Shown one piece after another: positions 35,483-43,842 of a stretch of 64,000 nucleotides of DNA; the first letter of the stretch is position 1, and every line of letters begins with the position of its first letter. Below the pieces are notes generated by a model, which saw only the letters and a program-made list of their open reading frames with translations, was not told the DNA's origin and searched no databases. The stretch lies in NCBI GenBank assembly GCA_963717695.1, contig CAVQWR010000001.1, forward strand, positions 558,001 to 622,000, read 5' to 3'. The position numbers were made by a program, and so were the translations under genes. Source of the stretch: CAIWHR01 sp963717695 (GTDB lineage Bacteria > Pseudomonadota > Gammaproteobacteria > Burkholderiales > Casimicrobiaceae).

Positions 35483-35833
35483 TCATTTTCCTGCCGCGGC
35501 CAGCATCGCCTTGAAGTCGTGCTTGCTCATCCCGGTCTGCTGTGCGCCGATGTCCTGAACGTCGAGGCCGAGGATCCCCGCGAACTTCGCGAGATAGTAG
35601 ATGTTGCCCCCGGCCGCGATGAGCTCCAGCACGTTGCGGTTCGCGATCGCGCGCCGGTGCGCGTCGCTCAATCCGAACTTGCGGCAATAGGCATCCTCGT
35701 CGCGCCGGAAATCGTCGCGGTTCGCGGCCGAGTTGAACGAGTAGCACATCCGGTTGAGCGCGTATCCCTTCTGCGCCAATACACCATCGAACAGGGTCGT
35801 CCCCGGAATTTCCTGCGATTGCGTTGCACACAT
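35483..35833 (-). CDS. Second LigA-type dioxygenase small subunit
   Basis: 116 residues from ATG 35833 behind GGAGGG. It is a helical LigA (protocatechuate 4,5-dioxygenase alpha) domain: IPGTTLFDGVLAQKGYALNR, RKFGLSDAHRRAIANRNVLE and AGGNIYYLAKFAGILG. LigA caps the active site of LigB. It lies 13 bases upstream of the second ligB, so the two form an alpha-beta pair distinct from the ligA/ligB pair at 36.8-38.1 kb. Confidence 0.88.
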   Translation of the reverse strand: MCATQSQEIPGTTLFDGVLAQKGYALNRMCYSFNSAANRDDFRRDEDAYCRKFGLSDAHRRAIANRNVLELIAAGGNIYYLAKFAGILGLDVQDIGAQQTGMSKHDFKAMLAAAGK

Positions 35834-35886
35834 CCCTCAACCCTCCGTTTGCCATCCGTCGGCGGCACAGCGCGTCGCCGCGGCCG

Positions 35887-36837
35887 TCAGTTCCGTTCGC
35901 TCGCGAGCTGCGCCTCGAGCTTCGCCAGCACGCGATAGCACGGCAGCACCTGCGCGACGCTCGCCTTCGGCTCCCTGCCTTCCCGGATGGCCGCGACGAA
36001 CTCCCGGTCCTGCAGCTCGATGCCGTTCATCGACACGTCGACCTGCGAGACGTCGATCCGCTCGTCCTTGCCGTCGACGAGATCGTCGTAACGCGCGACA
36101 TACGTGCCCGTGTCGCCGATGTAGCGGAAGAACGTCCCCAGCGGGCCGTCGTTGTTGAAGGACAGCGACAGCGTGCAGATCGCGCCCGTTGCCGACTTCA
36201 ACTGGATCGACATGTCCATCGCGATGCCGAGCTCGGGGTGGATCGGGCCCTGCAGCGCGTGCGCGGCGACGACTTCGCCCGCCTGCCATGCGAAGAGGTC
36301 CACCGTGTGCGCCGCGTGGTGCCACAGCAGATGGTCGGTCCACGATCGCGGCTGCCCCAGCGCGTTGATGTTGCGCCGCCGGAAGAAGTACGTCTGCACG
36401 TCCATCTGGTGGACGTTGAATTCGCCCGCGACGATCCTGCGGTGCACCCACTGGTGGCTCGGATTGAAGCGTCGCGTGTGGCCGACCATCGCAGTCTTGC
36501 CCGTCGCCTTCTGCCGCCGGTCGACGGCCTCCGCGTCGGCGAGACTGTCGGCGAGGGGAATCTCGACCTGCACGTGCTTGCCCGCATCGAGGCATGCGAT
36601 CGCCTGCGCGGCGTGCAATTGGGTCGGTGTGGCGAGGATCACCGCGTCGACATCGGGGCGGGCGAGGCTGTCGGCAAGATCGGTCGTCACGTGCCCGATG
36701 CCGAATTTGCGCGCGACCTCCTGCGTCGCGTCGAGCGTGCGGCCGACGAGCGACACGACTTCGACGCCGTCGATCTTGGCGAGCGCTTCGAGGTGCTTGA
36801 TGCCGAAGGCGCCAGCGCCGGCAAGACAGATCTTCAT
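35887..36837 (-). CDS. ligC: 4-carboxy-2-hydroxymuconate-6-semialdehyde dehydrogenase (LigC)
   Basis: 316 residues from ATG 36837, overlapping the ligB stop (ATGA). It is a Gfo/Idh/MocA-type NADP-binding protein: ICLAGAGAFGIKHLEALAKI, ILATPTQLHAAQAIACLDAG and KHVQVEIPLADS. VGHTRRFNPSHQ, DVQTYFFRRRNINALG and WTDHLLWHHAAHTVDLFA are near-diagnostic for LigC. It oxidises the ring-cleavage product of protocatechuate (as its hemiacetal) to 2-pyrone-4,6-dicarboxylate. The open frame runs on to 38178 through the neighbours, but that part is a shadow. Confidence 0.93.
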   Translation of the reverse strand: MKICLAGAGAFGIKHLEALAKIDGVEVVSLVGRTLDATQEVARKFGIGHVTTDLADSLARPDVDAVILATPTQLHAAQAIACLDAGKHVQVEIPLADSLADAEAVDRRQKATGKTAMVGHTRRFNPSHQWVHRRIVAGEFNVHQMDVQTYFFRRRNINALGQPRSWTDHLLWHHAAHTVDLFAWQAGEVVAAHALQGPIHPELGIAMDMSIQLKSATGAICTLSLSFNNDGPLGTFFRYIGDTGTYVARYDDLVDGKDERIDVSQVDVSMNGIELQDREFVAAIREGREPKASVAQVLPCYRVLAKLEAQLASERN

Positions 36838-37700
36838 GAACCGGCTCTCGCAGTCCGCTCGGGGGGATTTTCCAGGATGATGTGGCCGACCGCGGTGTTC
36901 GACGCCGGCACGTGATAGAAGCGGTAGACCTCGCGCGCGTCGGCCTCGAGCGCGCCGCGCATGATGAGCCACATCACGAGCTCGATGCCCTCGGAGCCCG
37001 CCTCGCGTACGTAGTCGAGGTGCGGCAGCTTCGCGAGACTTTCGGGATCCGCCGTCAGCCGATCGAGGAACTGCGTGTCGAACTCGCGGTTGATGAGCCC
37101 CGCGCGCGGCCCCTGCAGCTGGTGCGACATCCCGCCGGTGCCCCAGACCATCACCCGCAGGTCCTGGTCGAACGATTCGACCGCCTTGCGGATCGCCTTG
37201 CCGAGGTTGTAGCAGCGATTGCCGGTGGGCGGCGGGTACTGCACGACATTCACTGCCAGCGGCACGACCTTGCACGGCCACGCCTCGGGTTGCCCGAATA
37301 GCAGCGACAGCGGCACGGTCAGGCCGTGATCGACGTCCATCCGGTTGACGATCGTCATGTCGAACTCGTCGAGGATCGTCGACTGCGCGATGTGCCACGC
37401 GAGCTCGGGATGGCCCTGCACGACCGGCACCGGACGCGGGCCCCAGCCCTCGTCGGCCGGCGCGAAGGATTCGGCACAGCCGATCGCGAACGTGGGAATG
37501 AGCTCGAGCGAGAACGCGGATGCGTGGTCGTTGTAGACGAGGATCACGACGTCGGGCTTCTGCTCGGCGATCCAGCGCTTGGAGAATTCGTAGCCCTTGA
37601 AGACCGGCTGCCAGTACGGCTCCTGCGTCTTGCCGAGGTCGATCGCCGCGCCGATCGCCGGCACGTGCGAGGTGGTAACGCCTGCGATGATCCGGGCCAT
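36834..37700 (-). CDS. ligB: Protocatechuate 4,5-dioxygenase, beta (catalytic) subunit
   Basis: 288 residues from ATG 37700. It is very close in pattern to LigB: SHVPAIGAAI (His12), VYNDHASAF (His59), DVDHG (His125), GTGGMSHQLQGPRAGLINREFD (His193) and GSEGIELVMWLIMRGAL (Glu240). It is an Fe(II) enzyme cleaving protocatechuate between C4 and C5. It starts 9 bases after the ligA stop and its own stop overlaps ligC. Confidence 0.93.
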   Translation of the reverse strand: MARIIAGVTTSHVPAIGAAIDLGKTQEPYWQPVFKGYEFSKRWIAEQKPDVVILVYNDHASAFSLELIPTFAIGCAESFAPADEGWGPRPVPVVQGHPELAWHIAQSTILDEFDMTIVNRMDVDHGLTVPLSLLFGQPEAWPCKVVPLAVNVVQYPPPTGNRCYNLGKAIRKAVESFDQDLRVMVWGTGGMSHQLQGPRAGLINREFDTQFLDRLTADPESLAKLPHLDYVREAGSEGIELVMWLIMRGALEADAREVYRFYHVPASNTAVGHIILENPPERTARAGS

Positions 37701-37709
37701 GGTCGTGCT

Positions 37710-38105
37710 CTAGCGCGCCGGATCGGAGCGGCTGCGATTGCCTGTCGCCGGGCGTCCGCCCCCGATCATCATCGCGCGGTACTCGTCCTCGCTGACGCCC
37801 GTCATCTTCGACGCGAGGTTCTGGAACGAGCAGCCGTCCGTGGCACCGATCTTCGCCAGAAAATAGATGTTGCCGCCGAGCTCGATCATCCGGTTGTAGT
37901 CGCGTGCCAGCACGGCTTCGCGCTGCGCCTCGGTCATCGGGAACTTCTGCAGGAACGCCCGCTCGTCCGCCTTGAACGCGGCCCGGTTGTCCGCCTTCAT
38001 CAGCGCCATGCAGAACATGTTGAGATGGTAGCCGAGACGCGACTGGGTCGCGTCGAACACCGTCGTGCCGGGGATGTCCTTGAACGCATTCGTGTAATTC
38101 TTCAC
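37710..38105 (-). CDS. ligA: Protocatechuate 4,5-dioxygenase, alpha subunit
   Basis: 131 residues from GTG 38105, which overlaps the ligI stop (GTGA) and has GAGG upstream. LigA motifs: DIPGTTVFDATQSRLGYHLN, KFPMTEAQREAVLARDYNRM and LGGNIYFLAKIGATDG. It is the small helical subunit of the 4,5-dioxygenase. An in-frame extension to 38258 lies over ligI and is discarded. Confidence 0.92.
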   Translation of the reverse strand: MKNYTNAFKDIPGTTVFDATQSRLGYHLNMFCMALMKADNRAAFKADERAFLQKFPMTEAQREAVLARDYNRMIELGGNIYFLAKIGATDGCSFQNLASKMTGVSEDEYRAMMIGGGRPATGNRSRSDPAR

Positions 38106-38983
38106 CGGGCCTCGCTCCAGTACAGCCGCATCGGGTTGTCCACCAGAAGTTTGCGCTGCAGTTCCGGCGTGGTCGCAATGCGAGGCACGAAGTCGACGAG
38201 CTTGCCGTCGTCGGGCATGTGGGACTTCATGTTCGGATGCGGCCAGTCGGTGCCCCACAGCACGCGATCGGGAAACGTCTCGACCATCCGCCGCGCGAAC
38301 GGCACGACGTCGTCGTAGGAAGGCGGACCGGATTTCGACAGCCGCTCCGGGCAGCTCACCTTGGTCCAGATGTTCGCATGCTCGGCGAGGAGACGAATGA
38401 AGCGCTCGAACTCCGGACCGTCGACCGGCTTGCCGACGTCGGGTCGGCCCATGTGATCGACGACGACCGTCGTCGGCAGCGTCGTGAAGAACTCCCAGAG
38501 ATCGGGAAGGTCCTGCGCCTCGAAATAGACGACGACGTGCCAGCCGAGCGGCGCGATCCGCTGCGCGATCTCCGCGAGCACCTCGCGCGGCGTGAAATCG
38601 ACCAGCCGCCGCACGAAATTGAAGCGCGTGCCGCGCACGCCCGCGGCGTGCAGCGCCTGGAGCTCGCCGTCGGTGACGTCACGGCCGATCGACGCGACAC
38701 CGCGCGCGCGACCGCTGGAATGGACGAGGGCATCCACCAGCGCGCGGTTGTCGTTGCCGTGACAGGTCGCCTGCACGATGACGTTGCGCTCGAAGCCGAG
38801 GAAGTCGCGCAGCGCGAAGAGCTTCTCCTTCGGCGCATCGCAAGGCGTGTACTTTCGCTCCGCCGCGTACGGAAAGACGCCGCCCGGCCCGAACACGTGG
38901 CAGTGCGCGTCGACCGCGCCGCGCGGCGCGACGAACGAAGGCTTCGACGGGTCCGGATGGAACGGCAGGTAATCGGCGTCCAT
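38102..38983 (-). CDS. ligI: 2-pyrone-4,6-dicarboxylate lactonase (LigI)
   Basis: 293 residues from ATG 38983. It is an amidohydrolase-superfamily lactonase: VDAHCHVFGPGGVFPYAAER (His27, His29), TRFNFVRRL, VDHMGRPDV and WGTDWPHPNM. It opens 2-pyrone-4,6-dicarboxylate to 4-oxalomesaconate. Its place between ligK and ligA fits the pathway. The ribosome site is weak and the start rests on family similarity. Confidence 0.93.
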   Translation of the reverse strand: MDADYLPFHPDPSKPSFVAPRGAVDAHCHVFGPGGVFPYAAERKYTPCDAPKEKLFALRDFLGFERNVIVQATCHGNDNRALVDALVHSSGRARGVASIGRDVTDGELQALHAAGVRGTRFNFVRRLVDFTPREVLAEIAQRIAPLGWHVVVYFEAQDLPDLWEFFTTLPTTVVVDHMGRPDVGKPVDGPEFERFIRLLAEHANIWTKVSCPERLSKSGPPSYDDVVPFARRMVETFPDRVLWGTDWPHPNMKSHMPDDGKLVDFVPRIATTPELQRKLLVDNPMRLYWSEAR

Positions 38984-39064
38984 GCGAAAGGCAATCGTCA
39001 GGTCGGACCGTCGTCGAGGGGCCGTTCATTTGCGCGCTTCCGGATCGGAAATTGGCATTCGACG

Positions 39065-39760
39065 CTAGTTGTCGATGTATTTGAGGCCGGCCTTCGCGAG
39101 CGCGTCGCGCATGCCGTAGATGTCGACGCCGAGCTCGCCGGCAGCAAGCCGCTTGCGGTTCGCCTCCTCCTTTTGCTCGCGCGCCTCCGCGGCGGCAGCG
39201 ACTTCGCTGGCACGCTCGCGCGCCACCACCACGACTCCATCGTCGTCGGCGACTATGGCATCGCCCGGATGCACCAGCATGCCCGCGCAGACCACCGGCA
39301 CGTTGACCGAGCCGACGGTCGCCTTGACGGTGCCCCTCGCGTGCACGGCCTTCGACCAGACCGGAAACTTCATCTCGGTCAGCGTGCGCACGTCGCGCAC
39401 GCCGGCGTCGATCACCAGCCCGCGCGCGCCGCGCGCACGATACGACGTCGCGAGCAGGTCGCCGAACATCCCGTCGTCGTTGTCGGTCGTCAGCGCGACG
39501 ACGACGACATCTCCCGGCCGGATCATCTCCGCGACGACGTGGAGCATCCAGTTGTCGCCTGGCTGGGCGAGCACGGTGACGGCCGTTCCGCAGGTCGCCG
39601 CGCCCGCATACACGGGCCGCATGTACGGCTTCAGCAAGCCGATGCGTCCCTGCGCCTCGTGCACGGTGGCGACACCGGCGCGGCCGAGACGCAGGACGGC
39701 GGCCGCATCCGCGCGCTCGATGTTGCGTACCGCGATGCCCGTCCTGCCGAATTCGCTCAT
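39065..39760 (-). CDS. ligK: 4-carboxy-4-hydroxy-2-oxoadipate aldolase (LigK)
   Basis: 231 residues from ATG 39760 behind AAGGGG. It is an RraA-fold class II pyruvate aldolase: ATVHEAQGRIGLLKPYMRPV, WMLHVVAEMIRPGDVVVVA, DNDDGMFGDLLATSYRARGA and LVIDAGVRDV (Arg and Asp of the active site). It cleaves 4-carboxy-4-hydroxy-2-oxoadipate to pyruvate and oxaloacetate and usually also decarboxylates oxaloacetate. It is the first lig gene and has a LysR-type box about 108 bases upstream. Confidence 0.92.
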   Translation of the reverse strand: MSEFGRTGIAVRNIERADAAAVLRLGRAGVATVHEAQGRIGLLKPYMRPVYAGAATCGTAVTVLAQPGDNWMLHVVAEMIRPGDVVVVALTTDNDDGMFGDLLATSYRARGARGLVIDAGVRDVRTLTEMKFPVWSKAVHARGTVKATVGSVNVPVVCAGMLVHPGDAIVADDDGVVVVARERASEVAAAAEAREQKEEANRKRLAAGELGVDIYGMRDALAKAGLKYIDN

Positions 39761-39867
39761 GGTCCCCTTCCTTGCGACGCTCTCTGCGAAGGCGTGCAGT
39801 CACTCGAGCAGCCAGTGTGCCGCGCCAGCGCCATGAATGAAAGCGCTATCGGAGCACTACCAGATAT

Positions 39868-39880
39868 GCCGGATAGGCAT
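39868..39880. promoter_or_regulatory. LysR-type T-N11-A box upstream of ligK
   Basis: TGCCGGATAGGCA is a perfect inverted repeat (TGCC-N5-GGCA) with T-N11-A form, extended by one pair to ATGCC...GGCAT. It lies between the binding-protein gene and ligK, where an activator of ligK would bind. Confidence 0.5.
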
Positions 39881-39932
39881 GGATTTTCGAAGGTCCCCCA
39901 GTCGCACTGCGCCATGTCGTGCGGGTTGACGC

Positions 39933-40616
39933 TCACGCGGGCTCCATGCCGTGGCGACGTTTGGCCGCGGCCGCCGCGGGCGAGGCCATGAAGGCAAGCA
40001 CCTCGCGCACGGCGTCGCGCTGCGTCGAGGTCGCCGCCACGCCCGCCGAAAATGTCGTCATGATCTGGATGTCCGGCGGAAGAGGTCCCAGCACATCGAT
40101 GCCGTCGACATGCACGAGCTCGGAGAGCTGCTGGAATCCCAGCTCGACCTTGCCCTCGGCCACCAGCCTTCCGACCGGCACGCCCGGCGGCGCCTGCACG
40201 ACGCGCGACTTCATCGCCTCGGCAATGCCCCAGCGCTCGAACAGCCGGACGAGGTGCGCACCGCTCGGTCCGGTCGAATAACTGACGCTGCCCGCGGACT
40301 CCACCGCGCGCCGGACCGCAGCTTCCGAGCCGACGTCGGGACGTGCGGCGCCCGCACGGACCGCGATCGACACGCCGGATCGCGCCAGGTCCACGCGGCT
40401 GCCGGCGACGATCCTGCCCTCGCCTTCCAGCTGATCGATCACGTCGGCCGCGAGCACCACCGCGTCGAAGGCTTCACCCGCGCGCACACGCTTCGCCGCG
40501 TCGACGCCGCCGATCGACTCCAGGACGACGCCGCGGGGCGCATCGAGCGCTGCGATGAGCTCGGTCAGCACCTGCCGGGTGGCCATCGACGAAATGATGC
40601 GCATTGGGGAAGTCAT
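39933..40616 (-). CDS. Cytoplasmic substrate-binding (ModA-like) domain protein
   Basis: 227 residues from ATG 40616 (MTSPMRIISSMATRQVLTEL). It is a SBP_bac_11/ModA-like fold: GGVDAAKRVRAGEAFDAVVL, GVSIAVRAGAARPDVG, SYSTGPSGAHLVRLFERWGI, VGRLVAEGKVELGFQQLSEL and KRRHGMEPA. It has no signal peptide, so unlike transport binding proteins it should stay in the cytoplasm. No permease or ATPase of the molybdate class is nearby. It is divergent from a LysR gene and upstream of ligK, which suggests a ligand-binding regulatory or buffering role. The function is unproven. Confidence 0.75.
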   Translation of the reverse strand: MTSPMRIISSMATRQVLTELIAALDAPRGVVLESIGGVDAAKRVRAGEAFDAVVLAADVIDQLEGEGRIVAGSRVDLARSGVSIAVRAGAARPDVGSEAAVRRAVESAGSVSYSTGPSGAHLVRLFERWGIAEAMKSRVVQAPPGVPVGRLVAEGKVELGFQQLSELVHVDGIDVLGPLPPDIQIMTTFSAGVAATSTQRDAVREVLAFMASPAAAAAKRRHGMEPA

Positions 40617-40688
40617 GGGAAATCGGTCAACCGGAAACACCTTGCCGCGCCAAGTCTGCCCCAGATGCCACCTGATCGAAACCGCTAT

Positions 40689-40701
40689 TGCTACACTAGC
40701 A
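40689..40701. promoter_or_regulatory. LysR-type operator between the binding-protein and LysR genes
   Basis: TGCTACACTAGCA is a perfect inverted repeat (TGCTA-N3-TAGCA) in T-N11-A form. It lies in the 171-base region between the divergent genes, the usual place for LysR autoregulation and activation of the divergent gene. Confidence 0.65.
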
Positions 40702-40787
40702 GCTATGCCGATGCAGCATGGGCCGGGCGCGATGCGGCGCCTTCGATATCGCAGTCGAGCCCCGTTTCGTCGCACCCGAGCCCGATC

Positions 40788-41687
40788 ATGGACCTCAAGC
40801 AGCTCGAATACTTCGTCACCGTCGTCGACCTCGGCGGCTTCAGCCGCGCGGCGCGTCTTCTCGGCGTCGCGCAGCCCGCGATCAGCCGTCAGGTGCGCAG
40901 TCTCGAAGTGGAGCTCCGGCAGAACCTGCTGCTGCGAAACGGCCGCGGCGCGGTGCCGACGGAAGCGGGCAAGCGGCTCCTCGAGCACGCCCGCAGCATC
41001 CTGCAGCAGGTCGAGCGCGCGCGCCGCGAGATCGACGCGGTCCAGGGTGCGCCGGTCGGTCACGTCGTGATCGGACTTCCGCCGACGCTCGCCCGCGTGC
41101 TGACCACACCCATCGTCCGCGAGTTCCGGCAGCGATTTCCGCGGGCCTCGATCTCCATCGTCGAGGGGCTGTCCGCGAACATCCACGAGTGGGTCGTCGT
41201 CGGTCGTGCCGACATCGGGCTCCTCTACAACGCGGCGCCTTCGCCTGCGATGGAACTGACGCCGCTGCTCGAGGAAGACCTCTGCCTCATCGGGCTGCAG
41301 TCGAAGCGACGCGAGGCGCGTACCGTGCCGCTGCGGGAATTGCCGCGCTACCCGCTCATCATCCCGAGCCGCCCGCACGCGATCCGCGCGCTGGTCGAAT
41401 CACGGCTCGCGAGCTACGGCCTGCGGCCGCAGGTGGCCCTCGAAATCGACGCGATCGGCGCGATCATCGAACTGGTCGCAGAAGGACAAGGATATGCGGT
41501 GCTGTCCCCGCGCGCGGTGACCTCGATCGACGCGTCGCGCCGGCTCGTTGCACGAAAGATCGTCCAGCCGGCGCTGAAGAGCTCGCTGTCGATCGCGGTT
41601 GCGGCGCAGCGGCCGACCACCCCTTTGCAGACCGCCTCGGTCGCCCTCATCACCGCGCTCGTTCCGACGGCGCTCGGGCCTTCCTGA
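40788..41687 (+). CDS. LysR-family transcriptional regulator
   Basis: 299 residues from ATG 40788. The N-terminal winged helix-turn-helix is classic LysR (MDLKQLEYFVTVVDLGGFSR, AARLLGVAQPAISRQVRSLE). A linker helix and a periplasmic-binding-protein-like effector domain follow (GHVVIGLPPTLARVLTTPIV, ISIVEGLSANIHEWV, GADIGLLYN-like VGRADIGLLYN). It is divergent from the binding-protein and lig genes with LysR boxes in between, so it probably activates the lig cluster in response to an aromatic or ring-cleavage metabolite. Ends VPTALGPS at 41687. Confidence 0.9.
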   Translation: MDLKQLEYFVTVVDLGGFSRAARLLGVAQPAISRQVRSLEVELRQNLLLRNGRGAVPTEAGKRLLEHARSILQQVERARREIDAVQGAPVGHVVIGLPPTLARVLTTPIVREFRQRFPRASISIVEGLSANIHEWVVVGRADIGLLYNAAPSPAMELTPLLEEDLCLIGLQSKRREARTVPLRELPRYPLIIPSRPHAIRALVESRLASYGLRPQVALEIDAIGAIIELVAEGQGYAVLSPRAVTSIDASRRLVARKIVQPALKSSLSIAVAAQRPTTPLQTASVALITALVPTALGPS

Positions 41688-41735
41688 TCTTCCCGCGCTC
41701 GCCGGCGCGATTCCCCGGAACCGTGGCCGCCGTGC

Positions 41736-42644
41736 GTGTCGAAACACCCAGAACCGAGGGCATCTGAATTGCAGTGGTCTGATCTCATTCGTATCGCCGT
41801 CGCCGCTGCGTTCGCCGCAGTCTGCGCGGCGTGCACCGTGGTGCCGCCAGTGCAGCAAGCCTTCGCGCTGGGACACGACGGTGCGGTCGTCGGTCGGGCG
41901 CTGCCATGTTCCAGAGACGACGCGGTTGCCGGCGGCGCGAGCCTGCCCGAAGCCCTGCCCTCCCCGCTGTTGCGGATAGTGAGCTGGAACCTCCACAAGA
42001 ACGAGGATCCGGGCTGGAATGCAGATCTTGCTCGCTTCGCCGAGGGCAGCGACCTCGTGCTGATCCAGGAAGCGGCACTGACTGCCGAGCTGCAACAGGT
42101 GCTGGGCCATGCGGGCTACGACTGGCTGCTCGCGGGCGCGTTCACGCTGAACGGGCACGAAACGGGCGTACTCACCGCAGCGCGCGTGCGCCCGGTGAGC
42201 GCCTGCACGCAGCGCTCCTTCGAGCCGCTGCTGCAGCTGCCCAAGTCCGCGCTGATCACACGCTATTTGATGCACGGAATCGACGGCACACTTGCCGTCG
42301 CGAATCTGCATTCCATCAACTTCACGCTTGGGCTGGGCGAATACCGCGCGCAGTTCGAGGCGATCGCGCAGGAACTTGCCAATCACCGTGGGCCCGTGAT
42401 CGTCGCCGGCGACTTCAACACCTGGAATCCGGCACGTGTCGAAGTCGTCGCGGACGTCATGCAGCGCCTGGGTCTGGCCCCGGTGTTGCCTCAGGTCGAC
42501 GGGCGCAGTCGGTTCCTCGGCCGCCAGGTCGATTACATCTTCGTCCGCGGGCTCGATGTCGTGGACGCGGCTGCGCCTGAAGTCGGATCGTCGGACCACA
42601 ATCCCATGCGGGCGACGTTGCGCGTCACGGGGACACGACCCTGA
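41736..42644 (+). CDS. Endonuclease/exonuclease/phosphatase family protein, exported
   Basis: Up to 302 residues from GTG 41736. A hydrophobic N-terminal segment (IRIAVAAAFAAVCAAC) looks like a signal, possibly of lipoprotein type (Cys near residue 33). The EEP catalytic motifs are SWNLHKNEDPGW, LIQEA, VANLHSINF, VIVAGDFNTWNPAR and SSDHNPM, giving the metal- and substrate-binding Asn, Glu, Asp and His. Family members cleave phosphodiesters in DNA, lipids or inositol phosphates. The substrate is unknown; the closest group are endonuclease/exonuclease/phosphatase proteins of the inner membrane or periplasm. TTG 41769 is another possible start. Confidence 0.8.
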   Translation: MSKHPEPRASELQWSDLIRIAVAAAFAAVCAACTVVPPVQQAFALGHDGAVVGRALPCSRDDAVAGGASLPEALPSPLLRIVSWNLHKNEDPGWNADLARFAEGSDLVLIQEAALTAELQQVLGHAGYDWLLAGAFTLNGHETGVLTAARVRPVSACTQRSFEPLLQLPKSALITRYLMHGIDGTLAVANLHSINFTLGLGEYRAQFEAIAQELANHRGPVIVAGDFNTWNPARVEVVADVMQRLGLAPVLPQVDGRSRFLGRQVDYIFVRGLDVVDAAAPEVGSSDHNPMRATLRVTGTRP

Positions 42645-42842
42645 CACGGATCACGGCCGCGGATTGCGATGCGACAAATTGCCAACTCTCCTAGGCTGTT
42701 TGCTAACATTGCCGACGGAAGACAGTCCAACGTCCCGGCCAGCCCGCATTGCGGCGATGCCTTTTCCGGCGTTCAAAGCGACGCTTTCCGGCGCGCCGTG
42801 GCCATTCGGGGTGCGACTTGCGACCTGGAATGCGGAGGATGG

Positions 42843-43065
42843 ATGAAACCCAAGAGGACACTTGCGTGGCATGCGATCGTGGCATTCCTCATTGTCGGAC
42901 TCGCCGGTTGCGCGTCCGAGACCCGCACGCGGGCCGAACTATCGGTCGGCGGAAGGCGTCCCCGTTGCCGTGTTTACCGGAGAGTTCATCGATGGGAAAC
43001 CGCTCTATCGCCTGCCGCGCATGGAGGTCCTGGGCTGGCGCAGCAGCATCGAGCCCGATACTTGA
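42843..43065 (+). CDS. Small lipoprotein (one frameshift)
   Basis: ATG 42843 follows GGAGG. It reads MKPKRTLAWHAIVAFLIVGLAGC, a lipoprotein signal with LAGC lipobox. Near 42935 the frame must change to continue as GPNYRSAEGVPVAVFTGEFI and end LGWRSSIEPDT at 43065. The two halves together give about 73 residues. I do not recognise the mature part. The shift may be a sequence error, as elsewhere in the contig. Confidence 0.55.
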
Positions 43066-43197
43066 GTGCAGATGATTTCGGCGGCAATGATTGATTCGCC
43101 GCTCTACCGGCGTCACCGACGGGCGAAATGCCACGTGACGCTCAACTGAAACGCCTCACCGTCAAGCCGAGCGAACCGTACAGGAAGGAGTCAACCC

Positions 43198-43716
43198 ATG
43201 CGCCAGATCGTTCATGCGGGTCAAACGTCAACACTTTCGGCGATGGCCATGGTTGCTGCCGTCGCACTTGCTCCGCTCCCGGCAGCCGCGGATCCGGGCT
43301 CGGGCACGATCAGCTACCAGAGCAAGGCCGGCGCCGTCGCCATCAACGTCGCAAACGTGTACCTGGTCACCGGACCCGACTCGGCGAGCGGAAAGACCAT
43401 CCGCCAGCTTGTCTTCACCTCGGCAGACCTGGGCCCGAAAATTCAGGCATGCGCGACGCTGTCGTGCGTCAGCGGCAACGTGTCGGAAGGGATGACCGTC
43501 GATTTCGACGCAGGACCGCGCCTCAACTACTGGGTCGTTGGAAACGGTCAGAAGATCCAGTATTCCGGAACCGCCAGACCCGACGAGGTCCTCAAGCTCA
43601 CCGCCGACGGCGCGGACCGCCTCACCGGAACCCTCACCATCGACGACAGTGCGGCGGGAGGCGCCAAGGCGACCGTCAAGTTCGACGCGAAGAGCGTCAA
43701 GCAATTCAGCAAGTGA
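43198..43716 (+). CDS. Exported hypothetical protein
   Basis: 172 residues from ATG 43198 behind GGAAGGAG. The N-terminal signal peptide has a hydrophobic core MAMVAAVALAPLPAAA and cleavage near residue 32 (AAADP). The mature part is beta-rich and polar: SKAGAVAINVANVYLVTG, CATLSCVSGNVSEGMTVDFD, NYWVVGNGQKIQYSGTA and LTGTLTIDDSAAGGAKATVK. Two cysteines (ACATLSC) could form a disulfide. It is found in the periplasm if exported. No function is known to me. Confidence 0.72.
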   Translation: MRQIVHAGQTSTLSAMAMVAAVALAPLPAAADPGSGTISYQSKAGAVAINVANVYLVTGPDSASGKTIRQLVFTSADLGPKIQACATLSCVSGNVSEGMTVDFDAGPRLNYWVVGNGQKIQYSGTARPDEVLKLTADGADRLTGTLTIDDSAAGGAKATVKFDAKSVKQFSK

Positions 43717-43738
43717 CGCCGGCGCGGGGGGTGCTGGC

Positions 43739-43828
43739 GGAGACGCAGGGATTCGAACCCTGGATACACCTTTTTGGGCGTATGCTCCCTTAGCAGGGGA
43801 GTGCCTTCGACCACTCGGCCACGTCTCC
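43739..43828 (-). tRNA. tRNA-Ser (anticodon GCT)
   Basis: A 90-base class II tRNA on the minus strand. The acceptor GGAGACG pairs with CGTCTCC, the anticodon arm is CTCCC-CTGCTAA-GGGAG, a long variable arm follows (CATACGCCCAAAAAGGTGTATC region) and the T arm contains GGTTCGAATCC. CCA is not encoded. It decodes AGC/AGU. Confidence 0.95.
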
Positions 43829-43842
43829 GTTGAACGCGCGCC

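Noticed and set aside
36838..38178. 763-residue open frame beginning far upstream of ligC
   Set aside because: The extra 447 residues overlap ligA and ligB in another frame and have no family similarity; LigC starts at 36837.
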